From positions 1 through 64,000 of the IMG/VR virus record IMGVR_UViG_3300020233_000057: a DNA stretch of 64,000 nucleotides. The stretch is one strand, 5' to 3'. Made by a program: the position numbers and the translations under genes. Below are positions 8,280-16,823 of this stretch, piece after piece (the first letter of the stretch is position 1; each line of letters begins with the position of its first letter). Below the pieces are notes generated by a model. That model was given only the letters and a program-made list of their open reading frames with translations, was not told the origin of the DNA and searched no databases. The stretch comes from a virus.

Positions 8280-8341
8280 GGGGCACCTCCGTTAGATGGC
8301 TCAGTGGATTGTATCACCAGGAACCCTGTTCACAAGGATGC

Positions 8342-11300
8342 CTAACTACGCTTGTAGCTGCCGCTGCGGTGTGCGTTGCGGCGCGCTAACGCAGCATCGA
8401 TAGCCTCAGAAACTTGACCTTTCGTCCATTCCTCACCAACAGGAATATGGAGCTTCTTAGCGAACAACAGTTGTTTGTCAGACGGAGGGCTCTTCCGCCA
8501 AGGGGCATCACGACTCACCAATGCTGAATGGCCGTGCTTCCGTACATAGTCTTCACCTACCCCCTGCGCCATTTCAAGGTCAACGTTTGACATTAGCGGG
8601 CGTTTCAGGTATTCGTCATTACCATCTTTCTCACGTACACATACACGCCACAGGCTTAAAGGAGCGCTGCTATCAGCACCATCAGCACCATCGCTGTCAC
8701 CGCTATCCACGCGGCGACTGCTGTCATCTTGTCGCTGCAACTCTTCGAGTATGACTGTCGTATTCGTATCCCCCCCAATGGAGATTGTGTATCCCCGCAC
8801 CCCTCGCGCTGAGACATACCCTGTCCACGCGAGTGGGGAGTCAACGACTTTACGAAACAGCTCGACCTCTTGGATTTTGAGTTCCCCAAGCTTTACTTGC
8901 CGTTCCACCTGCTCCTGGATCGCTTCCGCGACTGTCATCTCTTTGTGCTCGAACTCATCACCTCGCTCAATTCCAAAGAGACTAGGGATAGTGACCAGGC
9001 TGTGTTCTTCAGAAGCCCCTACAACATCTAGGACTAAACAGTTATCTTTCCCAGGGTGGCGACGTGTCCCCCGTCCTATACAGTTACCAAGGATGGCGAC
9101 CCTGCCGTTACGACGTGTTACAAGAGTTCCTGTTTCTGTCTCAACGCACCAGACACGTTCACCTTGGTTTGTAGGCGAGTGAACGAACATGGGGCGGTCA
9201 TTGACAGATCCCCCACCCACCGTCACCGTCTGCTGATCCCTAACATGCACAATAAGGTTGCCGCCATGATCTTCAGTGACAGCAGCACGATATCCTCTGC
9301 GGACACACAAAGATTGGAGTCGATCTGCCAGTACCCGATTGTGCCTTAACGACAGGTGATAACTGCTACGCGTGGACTTCTGCCTATCCTGGTCTGTCCC
9401 TTTACCGCGGTGAATGGCATCAAGCAGAATCCCCATCTGTTCACGGGTTATGGCCTCAGAAACAGAGGAGAAAGATTCGTTAAAAACAGGATCTACTGCC
9501 GCATTTGACATCCCCCAACCTATGGAACGGATCGCATTATTAGACAAGGGGACACCCTCTGTATCCTGCAAGCCCGATACAGGAAGTTTCCACGGATCTG
9601 GGATAACAGCGGCATCCTGTGCTTCTATGAGCTGCCACTCACCCCACTCATGGGGGTGTCCCCCCGTGAGGGAACAGACCATGCGGTGTCCGCCTGTAAC
9701 CCGGATCGATTGATGGGGGGACTCAATTTCATACATGGCCTCATCTGCACCAAGTTCGCGGTCGACACGCGACAGGATGGGACTCCACCCCATCGCCCCC
9801 GATTCGACATCGAAAGTTGCGACAACATCATCATCCATAATCTTGCCGCGTGAACGCCACCCAGAAGAAGTAAGGATCTCGGTTGCATCATCAAGACACT
9901 GTGTGTAAAGAGCACGACTCCTAGTAGGTCTTGCTAAAACGATACAGTCAACAGACGGCTCATCAAACCCTTCACACAGAACTTGACAGTTAACCATCAC
10001 CATTATGTCCCCACTGGTGAAATCTTTCAACATCTGGCGTCGTTCATCAATAGGTGTTTCCCCAGACACCATTGCGGCAGAGACCCCGCGGTTACGTAGA
10101 GCAATAGACACCGCATCTGCAACAGATACCGTCGGGGTGAACACAATAGTTTTACGGTCAGGAGCAAACCGCACATAGGCGTCAGCTATCTGGTTCGGGG
10201 CGTCAGCATCCTCTAAAGCCCTACCAACGTCACCCTCTGCATAGTCTCCACGGCTTATCCTGACCTTCGATAGGTCAAGCCCGGACATTGTGATACGGCG
10301 CCCTTTAATGTCAGACAGGAAGCCCCTACGGATACCCCACAGTATGTCATAGTTGAACACGACTTCATCGAAAACTTCGTCAAGTCCCTTCCCGTCACCG
10401 CGATCAGGGGTTGCTGTAACCCCCAAGATCAGAGGATCGCTGTCTGCAAAGTATTCGATCGTACTCGTGTAGCTATCTGCTGTGGCGTGGTGACAGTTAT
10501 GTACGACATACCCGTTAGCCGTATAGGTGTGGGTGTCCTCTACTTCTATGTTGTAGACAAAACCATCTGGGCACAGCCCTCCGTATTGTCCATCACTCTC
10601 TGGTTCGAGAACCTCAACACGGTCCACCCTTGGGCCAACAAGAACTTGTCCTTGCGGCGATCCGCTTCCTTCCTCCGAATAACCGCATGGCTTGAACCGT
10701 CCACCTCTACAGCGATCCCCAGTTCGGGATGAGATATGTCGATCTTGTAGTGTGTCGGAAGCCCCCCTTTGGTCGGAGGCTGACCCGTGGGAACGATATA
10801 TTCTGCTGTCCACCCAGGGCCAAGTGCCAAGAGAAGTTTCTTCTGAGGTTCGGTCATCCCTTGGCCGTTCCCACCCCTCCATCGTGGCTGATGTCCAATC
10901 CGACGCAACGTCTCCGCCATTTTCTGGCGTGCTTCTTTCTTTGCCATCGGATTGTGCTCCCGCATACGCTTCGACGCATACTTGCGGTTCGTGGCGCTCA
11001 TAGTTTTCGAGGAAAGGCGACTCGTCCATATGCCGCGACACTTGTCGGAGCAATACGCCCGACCCTTGGAGTTCCAAAGACTCCGACGGCTTCGCTGATC
11101 CCTCGGGATCGAGACCATGACCCCACACTCCGTGCACGTTGCCTTGATGGGTTTGGATCGAGGTTTTCGTTTCTGACCACGCTGAGACTGTGCCGCGAGA
11201 CGATAGCGGCACTTCTTCGAACATGTCTTTCGTGTCCCCACTGTTCCCTGCCCGCAGATTGTACATGTCATGAACGCTAAGGTTAGCACCTTCACATGAT

Positions 11301-12844
11301 GCGGCGGAAAGCCATCCGTCATTTGTCCACATAGGATGCTCGGGGGTGCACACGAGGTGATCCCCATTAGCCATGTGAAGGCGCACCAAAGATGAGGGCC
11401 GTTTGGACATTGTACGAACGATGCGACGAGGAACCATCACCCCCGTGCGTTCATCGAAACTTGAAACGACATCACCTTCGACAAGCGTTTCTATTGGGTG
11501 ACCGTCGACGAGTGTACCGGCAGGGAAACACTCATCTACGATTATTAGTTTGAACCAATCACGTGGGATCTGTTCACGGCGCGATTGCCTCGACAAAGTT
11601 TGGATCGACCCTACTATGATCTGATGCTCGATCTCATTCCGCTTCGCCTTGATTACCCCTACATCCGCTTCGGGCCACATCATGAGGAGTTTGTCTACCG
11701 CTTGTGAAATCAGCTCGTCTCTATGGGCTAGAATTAAGGTACGGACCCCTTTACGTTGTGCCAGGGAGTTAAACACAATAGTGTTATGTGTTACGACGTG
11801 TCCTTCTGATATGAATAGGCCGTCTTCTGCGGAGACCTTGATACACACTGTTTCGCGGGGGGACACAGCGTCTATAGACACGATCTTGCGTACAGTGTGG
11901 GGACGACTTGTGTCTCCGAATACCAGTTTGTGTATGCTCACGTTAGTTCCCGGAGCATCACTTGTGATTGTGGTAATAATCCCCAACGACCCCGCAAGTT
12001 CTTTTACGTCATTCGCAAGATGGGCAGACGATGTGAAACATTTGATAGTCCCGTTACCGTCTTGTTTGGTGTCATTTAGTAGCCCTGCAAGGAGTAGACG
12101 GCGGGTTTCTATTGGCGCACACAAGTACGGGGTTGGGATGAACCTGTCTAAAGGTCCCAACCCCCATGTTCCCAAGTAGGACAGGGCATCGTTTATGTTG
12201 CTACGGGCAGTTGTCCCCTGCTGTGCCCTATAGGGTCTGTCAGCAGTCCATAGCGGGCCAGGGCATACATCTGTCGGATGTTGGACGATAGTCCCGTCCG
12301 CTATGACTGCGCCAAGGGTGTGGGCATCCACAGGAAGCTCGGGTTGAGCGTCGAAAGTGATAGGGGCAACAACAGGGAGTCGCCAGCGGGGAAACCCCGT
12401 AGAGGACACAACCCCAATTTTGTGTAGACGCTGTGTCTCTAGCGTGTCCCATGGGGCGTCTCGCTTAACGCCATCATCTGTAGCTACTGTCCACAGGTGG
12501 TCTGCATCAACAACAATGGATACCCCATCGTCTGTCGTCACCACAAAACATGGTTGGATTCCTCTAGGGAATACGCCATCTACTTTAGTTGGGTATCCGT
12601 CTGCCCCCACTACGAAGTCCCCAACTTCTAGTTCTTGGACAGGACGCCATGATCCGTCAGATTTTAGTACAGTTGTTCCTACTGCAAGCCCTTTGCCGAG
12701 GCCTGTCGCTGCGACCCCAAGTTGCTTTCGGACGCCGCGTTGCTCTGCCTCCAGGATGCAATCGATGGCATCCTGTTGGTAGTCACGGAGTTGGATTATC
12801 TGGGTGGGAGGGCTGTCAGCAGCATCGAATAGGGTTGTCTGCAT
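8342..12844 (-). CDS. Superfamily 2 DNA helicase with three inteins
   Basis: 1500 residues, of which about 580 are extein. The extein is a phage DEAD/DEAH-type helicase: RDYQQDAI tip, motif I ATGLGK/T, TLILAHRDEL, motif II VDE/CH, LGVTATP (III), KTIVFTP (IV), LCEGFDEP (V) and motif VI Q/CIGRGTRRHP; the slashes mark where inteins A, B and C interrupt. The end (SPPSDKQLLFAKKL and after) is a small helical domain often found on such helicases. Probable role in replication or recombination. No activity is expected until all three inteins are removed. Intein B also carries a nested endonuclease gene. Confidence 0.95.
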   Translation of the reverse strand: MQTTLFDAADSPPTQIIQLRDYQQDAIDCILEAEQRGVRKQLGVAATGLGKGLAVGTTVLKSDGSWRPVQELEVGDFVVGADGYPTKVDGVFPRGIQPCFVVTTDDGVSIVVDADHLWTVATDDGVKRDAPWDTLETQRLHKIGVVSSTGFPRWRLPVVAPITFDAQPELPVDAHTLGAVIADGTIVQHPTDVCPGPLWTADRPYRAQQGTTARSNINDALSYLGTWGLGPLDRFIPTPYLCAPIETRRLLLAGLLNDTKQDGNGTIKCFTSSAHLANDVKELAGSLGIITTITSDAPGTNVSIHKLVFGDTSRPHTVRKIVSIDAVSPRETVCIKVSAEDGLFISEGHVVTHNTIVFNSLAQRKGVRTLILAHRDELISQAVDKLLMMWPEADVGVIKAKRNEIEHQIIVGSIQTLSRQSRREQIPRDWFKLIIVDECFPAGTLVDGHPIETLVEGDVVSSFDERTGVMVPRRIVRTMSKRPSSLVRLHMANGDHLVCTPEHPMWTNDGWLSAASCEGANLSVHDMYNLRAGNSGDTKDMFEEVPLSSRGTVSAWSETKTSIQTHQGNVHGVWGHGLDPEGSAKPSESLELQGSGVLLRQVSRHMDESPFLENYERHEPQVCVEAYAGAQSDGKERSTPENGGDVASDWTSATMEGWERPRDDRTSEETSLGTWPWVDSRIYRSHGSASDQRGASDTLQDRHISSRTGDRCRGGRFKPCGYSEEGSGSPQGQVLVGPRVDRVEVLEPESDGQYGGLCPDGFVYNIEVEDTHTYTANGYVVHNCHHATADSYTSTIEYFADSDPLILGVTATPDRGDGKGLDEVFDEVVFNYDILWGIRRGFLSDIKGRRITMSGLDLSKVRISRGDYAEGDVGRALEDADAPNQIADAYVRFAPDRKTIVFTPTVSVADAVSIALRNRGVSAAMVSGETPIDERRQMLKDFTSGDIMVMVNCQVLCEGFDEPSVDCIVLARPTRSRALYTQCLDDATEILTSSGWRSRGKIMDDDVVATFDVESGAMGWSPILSRVDRELGADEAMYEIESPHQSIRVTGGHRMVCSLTGGHPHEWGEWQLIEAQDAAVIPDPWKLPVSGLQDTEGVPLSNNAIRSIGWGMSNAAVDPVFNESFSSVSEAITREQMGILLDAIHRGKGTDQDRQKSTRSSYHLSLRHNRVLADRLQSLCVRRGYRAAVTEDHGGNLIVHVRDQQTVTVGGGSVNDRPMFVHSPTNQGERVWCVETETGTLVTRRNGRVAILGNCIGRGTRRHPGKDNCLVLDVVGASEEHSLVTIPSLFGIERGDEFEHKEMTVAEAIQEQVERQVKLGELKIQEVELFRKVVDSPLAWTGYVSARGVRGYTISIGGDTNTTVILEELQRQDDSSRRVDSGDSDGADGADSSAPLSLWRVCVREKDGNDEYLKRPLMSNVDLEMAQGVGEDYVRKHGHSALVSRDAPWRKSPPSDKQLLFAKKLHIPVGEEWTKGQVSEAIDAALARRNAHRSGSYKRS
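9083..9898 (-). other. Intein C of the helicase (motif VI)
   Basis: 272 residues from Cys983 (CLDDATEILTSSGW) to Asn1254 with Cys+1 (CIGRGTRR). The penultimate residue is Gly (ILGN) instead of the usual His. The middle has a degraded LAGLIDADG-like part (QMGILLDAIHRGKGT and a following LADRLQSLCVRRGY). Confidence 0.85.
10496..11530 (-). other. Intein B of the helicase (motif II)
   Basis: 345 residues from Cys439 (CFPAGTLVDGHPIETLVEGD) to VVHN783 with Cys+1, splitting VDE and CH of motif II. Block B is CTPEHPMW, block F VYNIEVEDTHTYTANGY. Residues about 525-766 are low-complexity and Ser/Gly/Glu-rich with no endonuclease motif in this frame; the same DNA encodes an endonuclease in another frame. 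Confidence 0.9.
10546..11271 (-). CDS. EDxHD (Vsr-like) homing endonuclease nested out of frame in intein B
   Basis: 241 residues from ATG 11271; the open frame extends to 11367. Same strand as the helicase but another frame. Order: two zinc fingers (CTICG...CSKKC and CTECG...CSDKC), a basic helical linker (NPMAKKEARQKMAETLRR), then a Vsr/DUF559-like nuclease with KIDISHPELGIAVEVDG, SSH and RRKDKFLLAQGW, giving the E-D-x-H-D set. Its stop lies inside block F of the intein. The SD is weak. Family knowledge: EDxHD enzymes such as I-Bth0305I act as homing endonucleases. It may drive spread of the intein, whose own frame lacks a nuclease. Confidence 0.85.
   Translation of the reverse strand: MTCTICGQGTVGTRKTCSKKCRYRLAAQSQRGQKRKPRSKPIKATCTECGVMVSIPRDQRSRRSLWNSKGRAYCSDKCRGIWTSRLSSKTMSATNRKYASKRMREHNPMAKKEARQKMAETLRRIGHQPRWRGGNGQGMTEPQKKLLLALGPGWTAEYIVPTGQPPTKGGLPTHYKIDISHPELGIAVEVDGSSHAVIRRKEADRRKDKFLLAQGWTVLRFSNQRVMDNTEGCAQMVLSTT
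11783..12691 (-). other. Intein A of the helicase, class 3 type (motif I)
   Basis: 303 residues starting at a non-nucleophilic Gly52 (GLAVGTTVL) straight after ATGLGK and ending VVTHN354 before Thr+1. It carries the class 3 W-C-T set: Trp in block B (DADHLW), Cys in block F (ETVCIKV) and Thr in block G (VVTHN). The middle holds LLLAGLLNDTKQDGNGTI, a recognisable LAGLIDADG-like endonuclease motif. Confidence 0.85.
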
Positions 12845-12885
12845 AGGGTGGGTAGGCTAACAGGTCGGGATGACACATGCCCTTG

Positions 12886-13737
12886 TCAAGAGTGCCATGT
12901 TTCTGGACCATCCGTCTCGAATGGTCTTATCGATTCGGGGGTCAGGCCAATGGACTCTAGATAGTCGCACGTCACAGAAAACGGGTCTGTATCGTCACAT
13001 GCTGTACGCCAAGCATCGTATTCGTCTTTCATGACTTTGGCCTTCAGATCCCCAAACCTGAAAAGAACAAACTCCGGGACAGGGGGGGCAGGTTCGTTGA
13101 TTACTGTGGGTTGGATCTCATGCAGCATATCTGCGTCAGGGGTCAGGGGGGGTGCTCCCGTTGCTGCTTCCGCTTCCACTTCCGCTTTTGTCGAAGGGTG
13201 CAGGTTAGGTTGCCCACTGTCTAGAGACGCCTCCTGCTGATTTGTTACAGGAAACAGGCGGTCTATAGCTGCCCGTGTAGCTTCACGCTCGCTACCGTCC
13301 ACATCTACAGGTATGTCAATATCTGTGACAGTCGCGTCTAGCAGCCCATCCACGTCATCTTTCTCATATCCTGTGCCTTGGAGAAGCGATGCGTCATCGT
13401 CTACCAACTCCTGAAGCAAGTTGGCTAACATTGCGTCGTTGTAGCTGCCTAAGTCTGCGATACGATTAGATGCTAGGACGATACGTTTCGCTTCGGTGTC
13501 CCCAACGTCTACATATACAACGTCTATTTGTTCCCAACCCAACAGTTTAGCAGCAGCGTAAGTGTGGTTGCCTTGCAATATGTACCCTGTTGAGCGTTGC
13601 ACCACAAGCGGAGAGAACTGCTTGTTCGCTTCCAGCGAGGCGCGCAAAGCGCTGATATTCCCGATGCGCGGGTTGTCTGGGTACGACCCAATTTCTTCAA
13701 CAGCAACCCGTTCTACTCTGTTTAGCAGAGATTCCAT
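12886..13737 (-). CDS. ParB-like nuclease domain protein
   Basis: 283 residues from ATG 13737 behind GAGG; a TTG at 13746 overlaps the methylase stop. Residues 10-110 hold the ParB/sulfiredoxin fold: YPDNPRIGN, QFSPLVVQ, LQGNHTYAAAKLLG, ASNRIADLGSYND. The rest is a Pro/Glu-rich linker and a C-terminal helical domain (FRFGDLKAKVMKDEYDAW). Third gene of the ParB-methylase-ParB block. ParB-like proteins next to phage methylases are thought to bind or process DNA during modification. Confidence 0.85.
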   Translation of the reverse strand: MESLLNRVERVAVEEIGSYPDNPRIGNISALRASLEANKQFSPLVVQRSTGYILQGNHTYAAAKLLGWEQIDVVYVDVGDTEAKRIVLASNRIADLGSYNDAMLANLLQELVDDDASLLQGTGYEKDDVDGLLDATVTDIDIPVDVDGSEREATRAAIDRLFPVTNQQEASLDSGQPNLHPSTKAEVEAEAATGAPPLTPDADMLHEIQPTVINEPAPPVPEFVLFRFGDLKAKVMKDEYDAWRTACDDTDPFSVTCDYLESIGLTPESIRPFETDGPETWHS

Positions 13738-13742
13738 ATAGA

Positions 13743-15359
13743 TCAAACCTCACTAGGGACGTCGACAACCCCATCATCTAAGTCGTCGGCCTGCATATCA
13801 CTTAAGTCTACAGAAACCACTGGCCCACAATTCACAGTAGCTGCCTTCCAATCACCCTTAACGAAGACCAATACGGATTGATGTGTCTTCCCTAATTTCC
13901 TTGCAGCATCGAACTGTCTACCAACCCGGAGAGGCAAAGAGTTGGCACGAGTCACAAGGACTGCATCGTTGTAAAGCCTCCACCCCGCGGCATCACATGC
14001 AGATATGGCATCCGATGGGAACCCGTGATAGAAACCGTCATCAGATCGGAAATCTCCAACAACAACGCAAGCAAACGTGTTGTCCTTCATCAAGGGAAAA
14101 CTGCTTTTCATGATCTTGGAAAACGTGTTGATGAAATCCGTATATCCCATAGTGGACAGGTCGGACGGGTCATCAGAGTAGACCTCTAAATCCCCATAGG
14201 GGGGACAGGTTACGAGCAAATCTGCTTGTGTCCCGGCACACAACGTCCCTATGTTGGCCGCATCCCCCAAGATCCATTGAGGGTCTGGTCCTTCTGCCAT
14301 CACAGCAGATGGACGAATCGCAGAAACCCAAAGGCAATCATGCTCCTTTAGAAACGGGATAGTCTTTGCCTCATAGTACGGGTCAAGCGTTACCCCTGCA
14401 TAGACACAGTTTTGGGCTGCGACATTGTAATCACTTGGTGACTGCTGTAAATCAACGCGGTCCCTCCAACCATCCGGAGCCCATTTATCCAAGTTGGCGG
14501 TCGGGTCGCCCCCACAACAAACAGCCAGAACAGGGATGTCGTTGTCGTATTCTTGTAGCCCCCACAAAATACCTGCCAGTGTCATTCCGGACCCGGCACA
14601 GTTAACCAATCGTTTCGCATCCTTGGGGAGGTTGGAGACCTGCGGGATGGTGAAGTCAATAGATTCTTGCGACTCCATGCCGTAGGGGATCATTACCCAG
14701 CCCCGTTCCTCTGCGTCTTCCCGTGCCCGCGCAAAGATGACCGTGTTGTATCCATACTCATGTTGGATCACTTTCGCTCCTGTAGAGCGGGATGCCAACA
14801 ATTCAGGGGTAAGGGGACCTGTGGGGACGTGGACACGGCACTTGACCCCCATCCTATGTGCGATCTGTGCAACGAAGTTAACTTGTGGAGAATGACGTCC
14901 GCCAGCAGTGACAACCCCTACCCCGGCCTTGCGTGCCTCCTCCACCATAAATATGCATGCGCGAACCTTTGCCCCCCTTACCCCTGCGAATATGTAACTG
15001 TCCTCACGTTTCATCCAAATACTTACACTTTCGTGGAACTCCACGGGGGTGTAATCAGGCATATTGTCATCTGGGACGTCAGGGACAAGAGACATCCCAT
15101 TGCAGATTTCCAAGCTTTGGCGTTCGTTCGCTCGCACCTGCACTTCTCTAAGTTCAACCCCAACGTAGGCGCGTCCAAGTTTGTTGGCAACAATCCCCCG
15201 TACAGAACCCCCCGCAAACGGGTCGAGGATAACGCCACCTGGTGGAGAGAACCAGCGATAGATCAGCTCGCACAGGACAGGATCAAAGATAGATGTGGCC
15301 CCATCCCCATATAGAAGCCCTTTTGTAGTCTCCTGTATTTGCTCTACTATGTCACCCAT
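13743..15359 (-). CDS. DNA methylase with inserted PLP fold-type-II enzyme domain
   Basis: 538 residues. Methylase part 1, residues 1-105: SIFDPVLCELIYRWF and motif I VILDPFAGGSVRG. Residues about 107-355 are a PLP-dependent fold-type-II enzyme of the ACC deaminase/cysteine synthase kind: GVRGAKVRA (probable PLP lysine K131), TAGGRHSPQVNFVA, LTPELLASRSTGA, CAGSGMTLAG (phosphate loop). Methylase part 2, 356-538: LLVTCPPYGDLEVYSDD (motif IV), VVGDFRSDDGFYHGF, KTHQSVLVFVKGD. The insert takes the place of the target-recognition domain between motifs I and IV. It may supply or attach an amino-acid-derived group to DNA; that is inference. The usual methylase N-terminus is found in the gene at 15402. 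Confidence 0.85.
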   Translation of the reverse strand: MGDIVEQIQETTKGLLYGDGATSIFDPVLCELIYRWFSPPGGVILDPFAGGSVRGIVANKLGRAYVGVELREVQVRANERQSLEICNGMSLVPDVPDDNMPDYTPVEFHESVSIWMKREDSYIFAGVRGAKVRACIFMVEEARKAGVGVVTAGGRHSPQVNFVAQIAHRMGVKCRVHVPTGPLTPELLASRSTGAKVIQHEYGYNTVIFARAREDAEERGWVMIPYGMESQESIDFTIPQVSNLPKDAKRLVNCAGSGMTLAGILWGLQEYDNDIPVLAVCCGGDPTANLDKWAPDGWRDRVDLQQSPSDYNVAAQNCVYAGVTLDPYYEAKTIPFLKEHDCLWVSAIRPSAVMAEGPDPQWILGDAANIGTLCAGTQADLLVTCPPYGDLEVYSDDPSDLSTMGYTDFINTFSKIMKSSFPLMKDNTFACVVVGDFRSDDGFYHGFPSDAISACDAAGWRLYNDAVLVTRANSLPLRVGRQFDAARKLGKTHQSVLVFVKGDWKAATVNCGPVVSVDLSDMQADDLDDGVVDVPSEV

Positions 15360-15401
15360 TGCTTAACCTATTCCACCTAATCATCTAGTGGCCTCTACTC
15401 G

Positions 15402-16118
15402 TCACTCGCTGCGGCGCTCATCAGCCGCATGCTCATCGACCATCAACTCTCCCGTGTAAGACCCAGGCTCCGCTATGTACCACGTGTGTGGTTTGTCGTC
15501 ACGCCCGAGTTCTCCCTCTATTCCAAGGGCAATCCACGCACGTTTACGGTCCTGCCACCAGCCTCCACGTGCGTCAAGGACGGAGAATGGGGGAACCATG
15601 AACCTGTCGAACAAATTTAGGTTACTCTTTAGATGGGGGTCAGGGACTTCTTCGTCAGCGTCTTGTCCCGTTTCGCTAGTTGACTCGTTCAGTAGGGCAT
15701 CAAGGTCGCTTTGTGTATATGATGCAGCATTTAGTAGTTGCTCATCAGCATCCAGGACGCTTTGCATCATTGCGGCGAGATCGTCGTTGTCGTATGCCCC
15801 CAGATCAGAAACACGGTTATCTGCTAGTGACCTGGCAAGCGCTTTTGCGTCAGGGTCATCACTCCAGATAACTGCGACATCATCCCACCCGAGTTCACGT
15901 GCAGCCATAAGGGTATGATTGCCTATCAACACTTCCCCTATAACTGTCCCCTCGTCTGCCTCCACGCGTCTAGCTACGAGCGGTTTATGCTGACCGAACT
16001 CAACAAGGGATTTCCTTACCGCCTTTACGCTTCCTCTACGCGGATTCCCAGGGAGCAGTTTGAGGTTATCTATGGGGACAAGAAACGGTTCAAGATCAGG
16101 TAAAACGTTTGATTTCAT
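15402..16118 (-). CDS. ParB-like nuclease carrying the N-terminal piece of a methylase
   Basis: 238 residues, SD GGGGGG. ParB-like fold: LPGNPRRGSVKAVRKSL, GQHKPLVARR, VLIGNHTLMAAREL, LADNRVSDLGAYDNDDLA. The C-terminal stretch (LFDRFMVPPFSVLDARGG, WWQDRKRAWIALGI) is, from memory of phage methylases, their standard N-terminus and precedes SIFDPVL of the next gene. So the methylase appears split, with its first segment fused to ParB; the two products likely work together. Confidence 0.85.
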   Translation of the reverse strand: MKSNVLPDLEPFLVPIDNLKLLPGNPRRGSVKAVRKSLVEFGQHKPLVARRVEADEGTVIGEVLIGNHTLMAARELGWDDVAVIWSDDPDAKALARSLADNRVSDLGAYDNDDLAAMMQSVLDADEQLLNAASYTQSDLDALLNESTSETGQDADEEVPDPHLKSNLNLFDRFMVPPFSVLDARGGWWQDRKRAWIALGIEGELGRDDKPHTWYIAEPGSYTGELMVDEHAADERRSE

Positions 16119-16146
16119 GGCCCCCCCCTACATTGTTGTAAAGGCA

Positions 16147-16578
16147 TTAGGGGTGGTTCCATTTCTTCCACTCAGGATTATGGGTGTCCCCCGATGGGTT
16201 CTTAGACCTAGGTGTTCCCCTAGGGTGTGGGGCAGGGTGCTGGGATGCGGGACGTTTGCGTCTCACTGCGTCCACTGTTTTCCTTAGCGCCACAGGGGCG
16301 TCCTGCGGGGTCTCCACTACGTCTGTAGGGGATGCTGCACTTTCCTTGCGGTGGGGCACGTCCACGCTAAGGATTGGGTCAACAGGGTTTGGGGGATGAG
16401 CAGCAACATCGTCTAACAGTGGACAGTGCGCATCGTCTGGTGGGGATACAGGCTCTGCCGATAGGTGGCTCTGCGGGGGGGACACCGTATCGTCAGGTGG
16501 TGTTTTGTTCCGTGTTGCCACCATGGCTATGGTTGTGATGACGGCTATAGCCAGTAGAACGCTGATCAAAATGATCAT
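16147..16578 (-). CDS. Single-span membrane protein with Pro-rich tail
   Basis: 143 residues. Residues 2-21 (IILISVLLAIAVITTIAMVA) form one membrane helix, followed by a disordered Pro/Ser/Asp-rich region ending basic (RRKRPASQHPAPHPRG). Function unknown. Start overlaps the upstream stop by one base (16578). Confidence 0.65.
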   Translation of the reverse strand: MIILISVLLAIAVITTIAMVATRNKTPPDDTVSPPQSHLSAEPVSPPDDAHCPLLDDVAAHPPNPVDPILSVDVPHRKESAASPTDVVETPQDAPVALRKTVDAVRRKRPASQHPAPHPRGTPRSKNPSGDTHNPEWKKWNHP

Positions 16579-16823
16579 TACGAGACCTCGTCTATCGTCA
16601 TCAGATTATCGAGGGAACTCAGCACCGTGTGTGCATAATGGCGTGCTGCTTCGTCTAAACTTTCTTTGTCGAACGGGTCATAAGCTTTCCCGAACACCAT
16701 GCATCTACTACCGGAAATGTAGGCTGCGATAGCATCCTCAAGTTCAGATACGTTTACAGATACACAGGAAACCCATCCGTCTTGTGTGCGACGTACTTTC
16801 ATAATGTCATAGGATGAAGTCAT
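16578..16823 (-). CDS. Hypothetical protein
   Basis: 81 residues, ATGA overlap with the exonuclease gene upstream and a one-base overlap downstream, so part of one operon. Strand-rich N-terminus (KVRRTQDGWVSCVSVNVSEL) then two helices. No family recognised. Confidence 0.65.
   Translation of the reverse strand: MTSSYDIMKVRRTQDGWVSCVSVNVSELEDAIAAYISGSRCMVFGKAYDPFDKESLDEAARHYAHTVLSSLDNLMTIDEVS

Noticed and set aside
14667-15314. 215-codon plus-strand ORF
   Set aside because: Antisense to the methylase-PLP gene; Cys/Pro/His-rich shadow.
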